DNA of 64,000 bases from Chromera velia (lineage: Eukaryota > Sar > Chromeraceae), in contig JAHBMJ010000576.1 in the NCBI GenBank assembly GCA_018398765.1, positions 45,479-109,478 on the forward strand, in the 5' to 3' direction. Of the stretch, positions 44,597 to 55,166 are shown in pieces. The translations under genes were made by a program, and so were the position numbers. The notes beneath the pieces are model-generated. The model ran no database searches. It was not told where the DNA came from and worked only from the letters and a program-made list of their open reading frames with translations. Every line of letters starts with the position of its first letter. The stretch's first letter is position 1.

Positions 44597-47500
44597 TTGT
44601 CTCTCTTCAACACTTCGCTGTCTTGCGTCCTGCTTCTCTCTCGAGCCAGTCGAAATGTTCTTCGCTTGCCTCTCTGTGCATTTGCCTGCAGGCGCTCAGT
44701 CAGGAGGGTGAAGGCCTTCGACCCCCTCCGACCAAACGAATCCCCTGCACCCTCTGCCAGACCCTCGCATCGTGTCATAGATTCTCAAGGTGAGTTTTTC
44801 GATGGGGTGAGGGAACTGAGGGGGCTGTTGTTTGGTATGTGATTTAGAGCACAACGCAGTGAGTGAGTGCCTGACGTTCATGCAACCTCCCTCTGCTGTG
44901 TGGTGTCCATGGGGAAACGTGCAGATGCTGATGATGAAGGAACTGGTGTAGAGCGACGTGGGCCAGACGAGCAGGAACAGGAGCAGCGATTTCCTCTGTC
45001 AGGATTCTCTGTCATCTCCTGCTTCTCCCATGAGATCCTGGCTCTGTACGAAATCAGAGTCAGAACAGAACGTGAGGGGGGAGATGGGGATCCGTGTTTG
45101 CGCCCAGCTGCTCAAGTTGGAGATGCGTCCTCGTCTCCTATCTCTGTGTGGGTGTTGGAAGACAGAGACGAGAAGGGCACAATGGAAGTTCTGAAGCCGT
45201 TAGAAACCGCGGGGGGGGAAGGGGAAGGGGATACGGAGGAGGGATGTCCATGTGAAAGGAAATTTGAGGAAGGAAGTCTGGTTTTCCTTTCTCATTCTCC
45301 TTCAGAAAGCCTACAGAAGAATGAGGAACCTTCCCCTCCGTCTTCTCCCTCGTCCCCTCGCTGTCCTGTTTGGCTCGATGCCGCAGGGGAGGAGTTGCCG
45401 CTGGAAGTTATGGAGACGGCATCCCTCTCAGTGGAGGTTCTTTTAGGGATTCGGGAGGTTTTGGAGGCAAAGGGGTATGTCAAGAAGGAAAGTTTGGGGA
45501 TAGACAGGCAGGAATGTCCGACGAATTCTGCGTCCGTGTCGGTTGGTGAAGCGTTTCTAGGTGTCCCGTCGGGTGCCACGGCACTGACCCGCCTGACCGG
45601 CACTCCCTCGCGTCGGAGGGTCGGCACAAACAGACAGAAGATTCCGAACACACATCCGAAAAGGTCCAAAGGGGGAGCTGGTGAAGGAAAGGGAAGGGGT
45701 ATAAGACGTGAGCGTGAGAAGAAGAGAATTCTGATTTTGTTCTCAGACACAGGAGGGGGACACAGAGCTGTTGCTGAGGCTGTCGCATCTGCTCTGGATG
45801 TTTCCTTCGGGAAGCGTGTGAGGGTCCAGGTGGTCGACCTTCTCAGAGACCATACGGCCTGGCCCTTCAGTCGGGCCCCGGAAATGTACCGTGCCATGAT
45901 TTCAAAACCCTATCTGTGGGGGGCTTTTTATCGTTTTACCTCAGAAGAGTCAGTTCTGTCTGTGACGGAATTGTTCGCATTGCTTTATACAGGACGTCAC
46001 CTCCGATCTCTTGTTGCTTCCCGCCGTCCCCACTTGATCGTCTCTGTCCATCCGGCCTTCCAGCACGTGTTGCTGAAGGTGTTGTCGGATTTTCGTCTTC
46101 CGGGAACTCGCACTAGTGCTGTAGACGAAACAGAGAAGAGAGAGGGGGGCAGGGGGGGGTCGTTTCTTCGGGTCCGACCTCCAGAAGGGGCAGAGAGTGA
46201 GGGCCCGTTTTGGAAGTCTCTTGTTGACTTTGTGCAGAATCCTTTGTCGTCCATGTCGATGACGACACTCACGGGCAGGGGAGGGGGGGTAGACGGAAAG
46301 AGAGGGAAGAGCCTGTCGGATGGAAGAGCAACAACAGTGACACAGGGTGTGAAAACAGAGAAAGAAAGAGAGACAGTGGTAGAATATGAGGAAGAGCCAG
46401 AGACGGCTCGGATGGCCCAGATCCGTTCGTTCCTTCCCTTCCACACACCTACAAGCGGGGGCACAGCGGTGACTGCAGCAACTGCAAGTGTCACTGAGAG
46501 CAGAAGAGAACCTAGTCGCGTGGGGGTGGAAATAGAGCCCGTTGTGGTTGGGGGGGGGGCGGCAAGTGGGGGCGTGGGGGGCCCCGAAGATACCCTTCAG
46601 TTGATGCAGGACCAACTGCAGGCCCTTTTGAAAGCCGGCAGCGTGAAGCCTTCCCGTTCCCCCTCTTCTTTCTCCTCCGGTTCCCCCTCTGCCTCTCCGT
46701 CTCCTCGAGAAGGAGAAGGAGAGAGAGCAGAAGCAGATCCGTCTGTAGCTTTCCTTTCCCCAACAGCCGAGGGGGGGCAAGATGAAGAGGGAGAGGGAAA
46801 GAGAGAACCTGCAGAAAAGACAGGTGGAAAGGCGGAGGAAATTTATCCTTCGGACAGAGGAGGTGTGGGGTTGAGATTGGCAGGCAAGGAGGGGAGACGG
46901 GCGAGAAGTGCAGGACCGCGTCGACGGTTACAGGTGCAGAAAGGGAAAGGGGGCACTGGGGATGGGGGGGTGGGGGAAGTAGGGTCGGACGCGGGGGGGG
47001 GAGAGGGGGCGGCGTCGCTATTGAGCGATCCCGGCCCTTCCCCCCCCTCAAAAAGGGACAAGGGAAAGGAGAAGGGTAATACAGATCTAAGCTTTCTGTT
47101 ACTTGAACCGACGGGGAAAGGAACGCGGGGTGGAACAGAGAAAGGAGAGAAAGTAGGTGACGCCGTCGGTCAACAGGGAAGAGAGAAGAGGGTGGATACG
47201 GGGAAAGAGAAGGGAGAAAGCCGTAGCGAGATTCCACTTGTGACCGTCGTGACGGATTTCGGTGCAGACCACCCATCGTGGTTCCATAAAGACATTGCGC
47301 ACACGTTTGTACCCACAGAAGCTGTACAGTCAGAGGCTCAGAGTGCGGGTGTGGAGGAGGAGAAATTGAGTCTGGTCGGAATTCCTGTTCGTCGTCCTTT
47401 TTGGGATTTTCTTCTAGATCGTCAGGGAGAGAATGGAAAACGAGAGGGAGAGAGGGAGCAAGAGAGTCAATTTAAGTGGACGAATTCCGTCTCTGCTGAG

Positions 47501-48511
47501 AGTATTCGAACGGCAGTGTTGGAGAGAAAGCGAACGGAGAGGGCGGCCCGGGGATGGACCCCCCAAGTCTTTGTGGTGCTCTTATTGGGGGGGGCAGAGG
47601 GGGTTGGGATTACAGAGCTAGCCCGGGGTGTGATTGGCTGTTTGTTAGAGAAAATTGAAGAGAATTCTCATCCTGCACAGAGACTGCAGAAAGGGGGTGC
47701 TGCAATTGAAGACCTCCAGGTTTTTCTTGTGGTCGTTTGCGGTCGAAATGAGAAAGCGAAAAAGGAACTGGTGGGAGCGTATGCCAATTTGGTATGTGGG
47801 GGTGCACTAGAGAGTGAAAGTGGAGACGGGAGGGGGGCAGATGTTGAATCTTCTGATGCTGATCAATTCTCTATTGGATCGTCTGGACGCCCTGCGAGGC
47901 ATCCCGGTCCTTCTGCGTTCTCTTCTCCTGCTCCTTTTTCTTCTGGTGTTTCTCTGTCTTTATGCGTAGAGGGGTTCCTTCAGAATCCTTCGGGACTTTT
48001 GTTCGGCGCAGATTTGTTGGTCTCGAAGGCGGGGGGAGCAAGCATTGCTGAGGCAGCGGCCTGTGGTCTGCCGTTGTTGATATCCCATAGCCTCCCGGGG
48101 CAAGAGGCGCGCAACGTGAAGTTTGTGGAGGAGAAGGGGTTCGGTCGGGCTTGTGGGGCAGATAGCGATGCGGAGGCAGGAAGGCAGGTTGGGGAAACGT
48201 TGTGGGGTCTGTTGCCTCGCCGGAGGGCCAGATGGTCTTCCCGTGTGCAGGAAGAGGGAGGAGAGTCTAGAGGAGGGTTGGGTGTAAAAGGAGAAGATCA
48301 ATCTGGGTCTGTACAGAGAAAAAACAGGGGGCATGAAGACTCAGAGGAGGAAGAGGGGGTTGGACAGAGGCAAGACACAGAAGGGGAAGCGGAAGCAGCT
48401 GTATCTGAAATTCATCGAATGGGCCTTGCTGCTTTAGATGCTGCCTCCGCTTTGGCAGCTCTCAAAGTTGCACAGCAGATCGGGCAAATGCTAGGCCTTT
48501 CTACATTGTGA
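44597..48511 (+). CDS. Monogalactosyldiacylglycerol (MGDG) synthase with large insertion
   Basis: Transfers galactose from UDP-galactose to diacylglycerol to make the main thylakoid lipid (GT28 family, EC 2.4.1.46). Exon 1 (44597-44789) ends at AAG/GTGAGT in phase 1; exon 2 (44925-48511) starts after GTGCAG and keeps the frame, giving about 1,259 residues. Exon 1 is hydrophobic (S-C-V-L-L-L-S) then Arg/Ser-rich, consistent with signal plus transit peptide. The MGDG_synth N-domain has F-S-D-T-G-G-G-H-R near residue 340 and V-S-V-H-P-A-F-Q-H. The C-domain has T-V-V-T-D-F-G, G-I-P-V-R-R-P-F-W and S-K-A-G-G-A-S-I-A-E-A-A-A-C-G-L-P near 1,100. Plant enzymes are about 530 residues; here about 370 Glu/Gly/Ser/Pro-rich residues (46,110-47,230) separate the two Rossmann halves. 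An ATG at 44867, or one near 44912, is an alternative start if the intron is retained. Confidence 0.93.
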
Positions 48512-48704
48512 TAATGTAGTGTAATTTGAAATTTAAACGATTTAATGCTTACTGAAAAACGATTTTTAAATTGTGTAGTCTTTTAACTATTCTGTGTATT
48601 GAAAAAATCGATGTTTGGTCAATTAATGCGATTACATTGTCTCTGCATTGTTATACATCTAGTTATACATTGTTACATTTTTTTATGTATAAGACTCTTG
48701 TTTA

Positions 48705-49423
48705 GGGGCCATGTAAAAATTTATTTGCGTGCCAATGGCACGCAAACGGGCTCTAGGGGAGGGGGGGGGGTTTTTGCGTGCCATCGAGCCTTTTTTGGGC
48801 ATTCATCTCAATGGGGTCTGGTGGATAAGCCGTAAGTGCTCAATCCTGATCCCTATGGTTACCACATAAAAGCCACCAAATGGTTTCTCTAGATGTCATC
48901 TGGTTCTGAAGCACCAGAGGTCTAAAATTTTGAAAAATTGTCTGACATTTTCATTCCCCCTCCACGATTCCCTCATCCCCCCCCCTGACAAGTCTCTTCT
49001 GATGCCCTGCAGTGCTCGGAAAATTTATTTGTTTCATCAATGCCTCTATTGCTGCCTTTCAGTTTCTTTCAAAAGTGCATGTATTTTTCCGTCTGTCTAC
49101 CGCAGAAGGATGATCCAATGCCTGCGTACTTTGCCGTTTGATTATTAAATTACATTGAACAATCCTGTCGCAGATGTGTATCGATCGTATAATTTTTGCA
49201 TAATGATTCAAATTTGGGTTTTTAACAAGTTTTTGACAAGTTTTTAACTTAAGTTTTAGTAGTTGTTCAACATGATTTTGGATTCTAAATGGTAAAAAAG
49301 TTAGTGTCAAAAAAAATTTTTTAAAAGAAAAACATTTGCGTGCCGAAGCGAAAAGGTCTGGGGGGNGGGGGGGGGGGGGGTCTTGCGTGCCATTGACACT
49401 CAAATAAATTTTTACATGGTCCC
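48705..49423. mobile_element. PIF/Harbinger-like MITE
   Basis: A 719-base element with 41-base terminal inverted repeats that match at about 38 positions. Left end GGGGCCATGTAAAAATTTAT, right end the inverse of GGGACCATGTAAAAATTTAT, each followed by a TTTG(C/A)GTG(C/T)CAATGG stretch. It is flanked by TTA (48702-48704 and 49424-49426), the target-site duplication of PIF/Harbinger elements. The subterminal G-runs on both sides are homologous; the right one contains the only ambiguous base of the window (N at 49,366). No transposase is present. Confidence 0.85.
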
Positions 49424-50748
49424 TTATCCTACCACTTATTAAGTGATGTTATTAATATTGATAGTGACAGTGATTCCTAGAGTGATTCAATTGGTGCCCA
49501 AGTTAGAGCACTGTCGCCGTTTTACCAGAAGTCGCCTCTGCAATATGCTAGATTTGAATTAATTAACGCTCTATTATATTTTCATTCTAAATTCTAAACA
49601 TTACACTTGATGATTAAGCTGGTGATTGAGGGTTTTGTTATGTATGCCGCATCCCCATATATAAGGGATGGATCTAGCGTAGTTTATCCGATGGTCTAAC
49701 AGCACGTCTGTTGATTGATTACTTTATATTACTTTCAATACGTAGCTCATCAGTCGTACCTCTAACTGCAGGATTAGAGAACCAGATAGAGAGAAGAGAG
49801 GCAGGGCAAAACCTTCATAACATTGACTCGACTTGAAGTTCTTTTTCCTTGGCAAAAGCTACCCTTCACCCCGAGAAAAAACCTTAATCAAGAGAAGACC
49901 CAACCCATCTATCCTCTTTTTAGTCGACTTTCTTCTTCCGCTCATCCCCCTTCAGCTTTAGTTTTTCTCGATTCTCCAATTTATTTTTCTTCTTTTTTCC
50001 TCTCTCCCTCATTGCTGAGTCATTAGACCCTCAATCTATTTTCAGAATTCCTTCTTCTTTTATACCCAGAAAGAGTCGTTCACTTTATGCCCTCCAAGTC
50101 AAACGACCCGGAGAACGCTGCCATTTCCCTCCGTTTTCCCTCCCGAGAAGGCACTCGGGCTGGAAAGGACCCCTGGTGCTCCTCCTACTATGAATTGAAG
50201 AGAGAAGGTTTGCTGCAATGAAGCGCTAAAGTATGCAGGAAAAGACCTACAAATTTGACGCGTATGATGTGCTAAAGTCGCGTGTCCAAAGAACAGAGTA
50301 AGGAAGTAAAAGAAAATTATACTATAGTTTGGGAAGATTTAGCGTAGGATTTAGCCTATAAGATTCAACTGTAGCCCTGAGCCCCTCCGTCATTGCCAGT
50401 GTTAGTCGTTGTTCATATACCATGGCTGTTCTTGTTCTTAATTTAAAATCAAACTTTTTTGAGGCTAAATTTGAGTGAACGTAAGAATCTTACTCTTTTA
50501 TATATGGTTGAGTCTGACTTTTAGCGCGTTATGTTTAGTTACGTTTTTGGGAAGCTGAATCGCCAGAATTGACAAAACACAAAGTTTGTGTGTACGCTTC
50601 TACTCCGTCTGACCGCGTACTACAAGCATGTATGCATAAAAAAATCATCCAGCTATGTACGGCATGCATGCACATGCACACACGCGTTATATTCATATGT
50701 ATGCGCACATTAACTGTGTTAATTAGCATGCATAAAATTTAAAATGAT
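49424..50748. other. Intergenic AT-rich region
   Basis: No coding region recognised. The left 700 bases are AT-rich; 49,820-50,220 is less so but has no long credible frame; 50,640-50,740 has several GCATGC copies. Confidence 0.5.
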
Positions 50749-51953
50749 GTGAGTAGGGGGGGTGGGGTGGCATGGGTTGGTGAGTGTGGGGGTAGGAGTG
50801 TGGTCTGTATCGGCCTCATTGACAAGCCTGTGCTGGATAGGCTGAGTGACAGATTAAGAGAGCAACATCGCTCAAAGAGCACCTTCATTGGTGCTTTTAT
50901 GGACAACATGGGCCTTATTTTCCCTTCAGGAGGGTTGAGTAGAGCATAGGCAGCGGCTGAGGAAGAGTTTTGTTCATTTAACCTCAAGCTGAATCTCGGT
51001 AAACACAAGAGCCTAGCGTTCTTTCTAGTATAGGTGGAGACAGAGAGGTGTTCGGAGACGTCTCTTGCAGGGTTAGAATTGTGAAAGGACGGGTTCAAGC
51101 TAGGAGGGGGAGTGATAGGGAAATGGAAGTACGAGAAAAAACATTTTGAAGAAGTGAGAGACGAAGCAGTGGGGTTGGCGTCCAAAGTAGCTAACTATCG
51201 CAATCTTCAAGGGGGATGGCTTCTGTTTCAGTAACACTGTTTTGTGTTCTCCTCAAGCTAGGTTTTCTTCTGCGTTTGATGGCAGATGCAATTCCAACAT
51301 CGATGTGGCAGGCGGCTGATGACATGCTCTTGAAGAAGTATACTTGAGGGCTCGGCATTCAATTTGCTGAGAACGAGTAGACCCTATACCAAACAGTGCA
51401 GGCATCCCTCCCATTGTCGCAGGGGGGGCTGGGCATATACAAGTATAGTCTCATACAAAAATGTGCGCTGGTAGGATGCTATGCGTCCTGCTTAGCAGAC
51501 GTACTGAAGAAACTTTTGGTGTAAAGGTATGCGAACAACCTGGATGAGATGTACTAGGAGAAAGTTTCGAGGAAGGGGTGGTCTCAGAAAGCCCAAAAAG
51601 CGTTCTACAGACTGCAAAACGATCATCAGGATGTACTGCCAGTCAGTGGAGCGTCAGAGCGTTCGTTACTAAAAACATCATGGAGAGATTGCACAGAGAC
51701 ATGGAGAGGTAAAGGGGTAAAGGGGGTGCAAAGGAGGCTCTATGATACTCTACAGGTAGCGACGAGAAAGGACTGTTGGGAGAGCTGCCGGGCAGCAGCC
51801 GTCCCATGCTAGAGACGCCTCCAAGCTTGGACGAGAAGGGACAGATTCGCTTGAGAAGTTGCTCTGGCAATGGAACTTCAGCATAGCTTGGAGCTATTCC
51901 CTTTGACACTAACCATAAGATCTTTCCACCGCTTTTTCGTACAGCCATGCGCG

Positions 51954-52780
51954 CAGGGTTGCTTTTTCATCCAGTAACGACCCCTCTCTACCGGTAATTA
52001 CCAGATTACCGGTAATGGAATCCATTTACCTAAGCTTTACCGGAAAAAAATGAGGAGAAAATGAAGCTTAAAAAAAAAATTTTGCCTGCGGTGCAACTCC
52101 TATTCTTTAGATTTAAAGACTTCTTTCAACGTTTTTGGCACTTTTAAGAATCGAATTAAGATTTTTTAAAAAATATTTTGTTTGTCTGCGTTTGTCTGCC
52201 TGGTTCGGACGTCTATAAACCGGAAGCGGTAATCGTTGCGGAGGTAAAGAGGCAGCTAGCAGGTGGCCTGGCCTTAAGACGTGAAAGCCTCTTTTGAGAG
52301 GACGTGCTCACCTTTGAGGTTGTCAGATTTGTTGCATCACACTTGTATGGTGCCTACAAATATAGTGTGGCGGCCTACAAGAGTGTTGGTGGAGGCGAGT
52401 TATGCCGATTGTGTACCGTTTTTGGTCGTCAACACGCTACTCAGATGCTACTGAGGCCAATGGCAATCCCTCTTTCCAGTTTTATCATTTAAAATAGCAT
52501 GGCTGCCCTTTAGTATCTTATTTAAACCATAGATAACTTAATTTATAATATGTAAATGGCTGTCAAACCTAGTTAGACCGTATAAATGAACAAACAAATA
52601 ACTCAAAATGCTTTTAAAAATGCTTATTATCATAAATAGATTTTTTAAACTATGGTTTTGAATTATACTTTATCTCTACAACGTTTACCAAACTTTTTAC
52701 CGGTGGCCGGCCACTTTACCGGTAATTACCAGTTGACCGGTAATCAGCTCGCTTTACCACCGGAAAAATCGGCAACCCCG
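51954..52780. mobile_element. hAT-like MITE inserted in the retrotransposon
   Basis: An 827-base element with CAGGGTTGC at the left end and GCAACCCCG at the right, both with subterminal ACCGGTAATTACC motifs in multiple copies. Flanks CATGCGCG (51946-51953) and CATGCATG (52781-52788) match at 6 of 8 positions, consistent with an aged 8-bp target duplication. Removing it and one flank copy rejoins the interrupted reverse transcriptase frame. Related in ends and subterminal motif layout to the element at 26,482-31,925. Confidence 0.82.
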
Positions 52781-52856
52781 CATGCATGTGCGGCTAGGCC
52801 TTCATATCCCAGAGCTGGTATGACAACCAGTCTGTGGCTGCAAACAGAGGGGAGAC

Positions 52857-53591
52857 TTGGAGGGTGTTCATGGGGGAAAGTGTCTAATGGGAGGAGGTCC
52901 GTGGAGAAGGCACCAAAAGGTTGGGGCAGCCTTTTTCGAGCTATTAACGGGGGTAAGGTACTGTACGGTTGGGGGGGAGACGACGATGGGATCGTTGGGG
53001 CTCGATTTGACAGGACCGTTGGCCGAGGAACGCAACAAACGACCAGACCTGTTCATAACTTTACCAAATAAAGATTCCGTTCTGAAGGATGTGGCTCTGA
53101 TCCACCCGATCCAGGATGTAACCCGCCTGCACAGAAATACCAAAAAAGCAGGGGCTGCAGCTAAGGAAAAGGAGGGAAAGAAACATACCCACTATGATAA
53201 CACCTGCAGAGCAGTGGGCATTTGTTTTGTCCCTTTGGTTTTTGAGACCTACGGAAGGCCTGGGGGGGAGACAGTGAGGTTCATGAAAGAGATGGTGAGA
53301 CACTGTCAGGCTACAGAAAGGTTGGAGGAGATGAATGATGCGTCAGCACGTCAGAAAATTGCTGACAGGTGGTCGAAAACGTTGTCAGTAGTAGTTCAGA
53401 AAGCAGCAATATCTACAATCTTAACATCTGTGCACGCGGTACACAGGTCATGGAGATGCTGCTTCGGAGGGAGTTTTTGGCCTACGTGGGCCTTGCAGGG
53501 AAGAAAGAGTAAAGGAAGGGGGGGGGCCAGTAGGGGCGCTGGTAAGAGAATTGAAAGAAAAAGAAAAACTATTTTGATGTTTAAGAGATAG
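52857..53591 (+). pseudogene. Restriction-like endonuclease domain remnant of the retrotransposon
   Basis: An open stretch of about 244 codons covering the C-terminal endonuclease-like domain. Conserved blocks: R-P-D-L-F-I-T-L-P, D-V-A-L-I-H-P-I-Q-D-V-T, Y-D-N-T-C-R-A-V-G-I-C-F-V-P-L-V-F-E-T-Y-G. The first ATG is arbitrary because the domain is the tail of a larger broken protein. Confidence 0.65.
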
Positions 53592-54059
53592 AAAAGATAC
53601 AAACGGAGAGAAGAGCCTGACAACATCAGATTGAAGAAACCTGATAAAGAAGCCAAAAGCCGCTAAGCGTACAAAAAAATTTATAGATGTAAAGAAAAGG
53701 TTTAATAAAGAAATGTTACTTGCCTCATTTACAGAAAGGGCTCGTCTTTTCTTGGGGATAGGGCTTTTCCCCTCGACTCTTCTTGGCGAGGTCCAAAAGT
53801 CCGGCCTGCCTCCTTCACTTCCGTTTGACCTCCAATCTCCGCTTGCGTCTCCTAAGGGCCCCGCCCGTTCGCACAAAAGCATACAGAGCCTCGAAGACGG
53901 GTCTCCGCCGACTGGTGCCCAAGCTGTGAAGCATTCGACCTTGAGACTGAGCTCCTTCTCTCCCCAGGCCGCAGGAGGGGAGTCTCCAATTGGATCTCAC
54001 CGAGGCAGCCGTAATTTTCTTCAGCCATTGCCTTAGACAATGCAGGGGGGGGAAGGGAG

Positions 54060-55166
54060 ATCAGAAGACTGAAGAAGCCGATCAGACTCAGGGAAGACGG
54101 GGGATTTAATGAATTTGTCAAGGGCCTACTGACAAACATCAATCCGCACCGACCGGGGGGGGTCCACAGTACCAAAGGCAGTGCCGTTTGCGTTGTTGAG
54201 CTGCAAGCCCCCAGTCGTATCACCCAGTCTGCCCACCAGTTCTTTTTTCCCAGCAGGAAGTGGTTTGACAAAAGGTCAGAGAAGACGGCAAAGGTGCTGG
54301 AGGTTCTTTTAAGGCGGAAAGGGGATAGAGAGATGGCCCAGTGTCTGTGTGAGGAGCTAGGAGGAAGAAATGGGGCGATAACCAGTTGGGGGACATAGAC
54401 ACTGGAAATTGGGCAGCGGTCCGATGTTTTCAGAGCAATCATTTTTCGGGATGAATATTTAGACCAGGTGGAGAAACAGGAATAGGGTAGCAGCAGTAGC
54501 AGCAGCACGGCAGTGTAGTTCCCTGAATGGACCAGATTGTCCCGCCTTCCGGGCTTTGTTGCCCTAGAGCTTGTCCCCGTTGATCCTCAGCAAGAGCTGT
54601 CTCTGTATTTCCCAACTGCTTGGCATGAGTCGCAAAAGGCGACGTTGTTCACCAAAGGCTGGACGTTCCGTCCATCCCCGCCCCCCTCCCATATTCCTGT
54701 AAAACAGATCACCCAGATATACGTCCTAATGCTTACTGTGCAAATGAAAGCATTTCCCTCCATCACGCCAGAGACAGTGCTCCCGGTGGCTGTCATTCGC
54801 AGACAAAAGAAGGCAGACGTCAGAAAAGCCAGGGGCAAAAGTTCCACGGCAGAAGAAGGGATTGAAGGGAAAAATAAAGTGAAGGTGGAGAAAAGGGATG
54901 CTGAGGATGAAAGGAAGGGGAGCAACGGGTGGGATTTCAGTTCTGCACAGGCAGACAGAGTTGAAGAGAAATTTTGCCTGTTCTTTTTAGATTACGGGGG
55001 GATGAAGATTTTGGACCAAGACGAAATTGGATTGGGGATAGATCCCCATAAGTGGTTAGACAGAGGACAGTCTGAGTGGCGTATGAGAGAGGAACTCGGA
55101 GAGGTGTGGACAGATGAGAGAGAGGTCCCAATCCGATTCCCAGTGTCTAAACCATCAGTAGAATAG
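54060..55166 (+). CDS. Unresolved ORF region, possible Tudor-like C-terminal protein
   Basis: Two plus-strand open stretches. One runs from about 54,060 to a stop near 54,399 (N-P-H-R-P-G-G-V-H ... K-W-F-D-K-R-S-E-K-T-A-K-V-L-E-V-L-L). The second (54537-55166) has an ATG and 209 residues ending at 55166, with E-K-F-C-L-F-F-L-D-Y-G-G near its C-terminus, which recalls the F-x-D-Y-G core of Tudor domains. A plausible splice joining them was not found. They may be exons of one gene, a decaying gene, or cargo of the adjacent retrotransposon. Confidence 0.35.

Larger units (their letters stand above)
50749..53591 (+). mobile_element. Decayed non-LTR-type retrotransposon (reverse transcriptase plus restriction-like endonuclease)
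   Basis: Read across stops and frameshifts, the left part (50,790-51,950) matches the C-terminal half of a reverse transcriptase: a degraded active-site box (F-M-D-N-M-G-L-I in place of Y-A-D-D-x), then L-K-L-N-L-G-K-H-K-S, and the late motif L-P-L-S-Q-G-G-L-G-I near 51,400. After a hAT MITE (51,954-52,780) the frame resumes with R-L-G-L-H-I-P-E. The right part encodes D-L-F-I-T-L-P ... D-V-A-L-I-H-P-I and F-V-P-L-V-F-E-T-Y-G, the pattern of the restriction-like endonuclease domain that follows RT in R2-like elements. The 5' part is missing. Not active. Confidence 0.75.

Noticed and set aside
45292-47276. Minus-strand frames opposite MGDG synthase
   Set aside because: Shadow frames of a long GC-biased coding exon; the plus strand has clear GT28 motifs.
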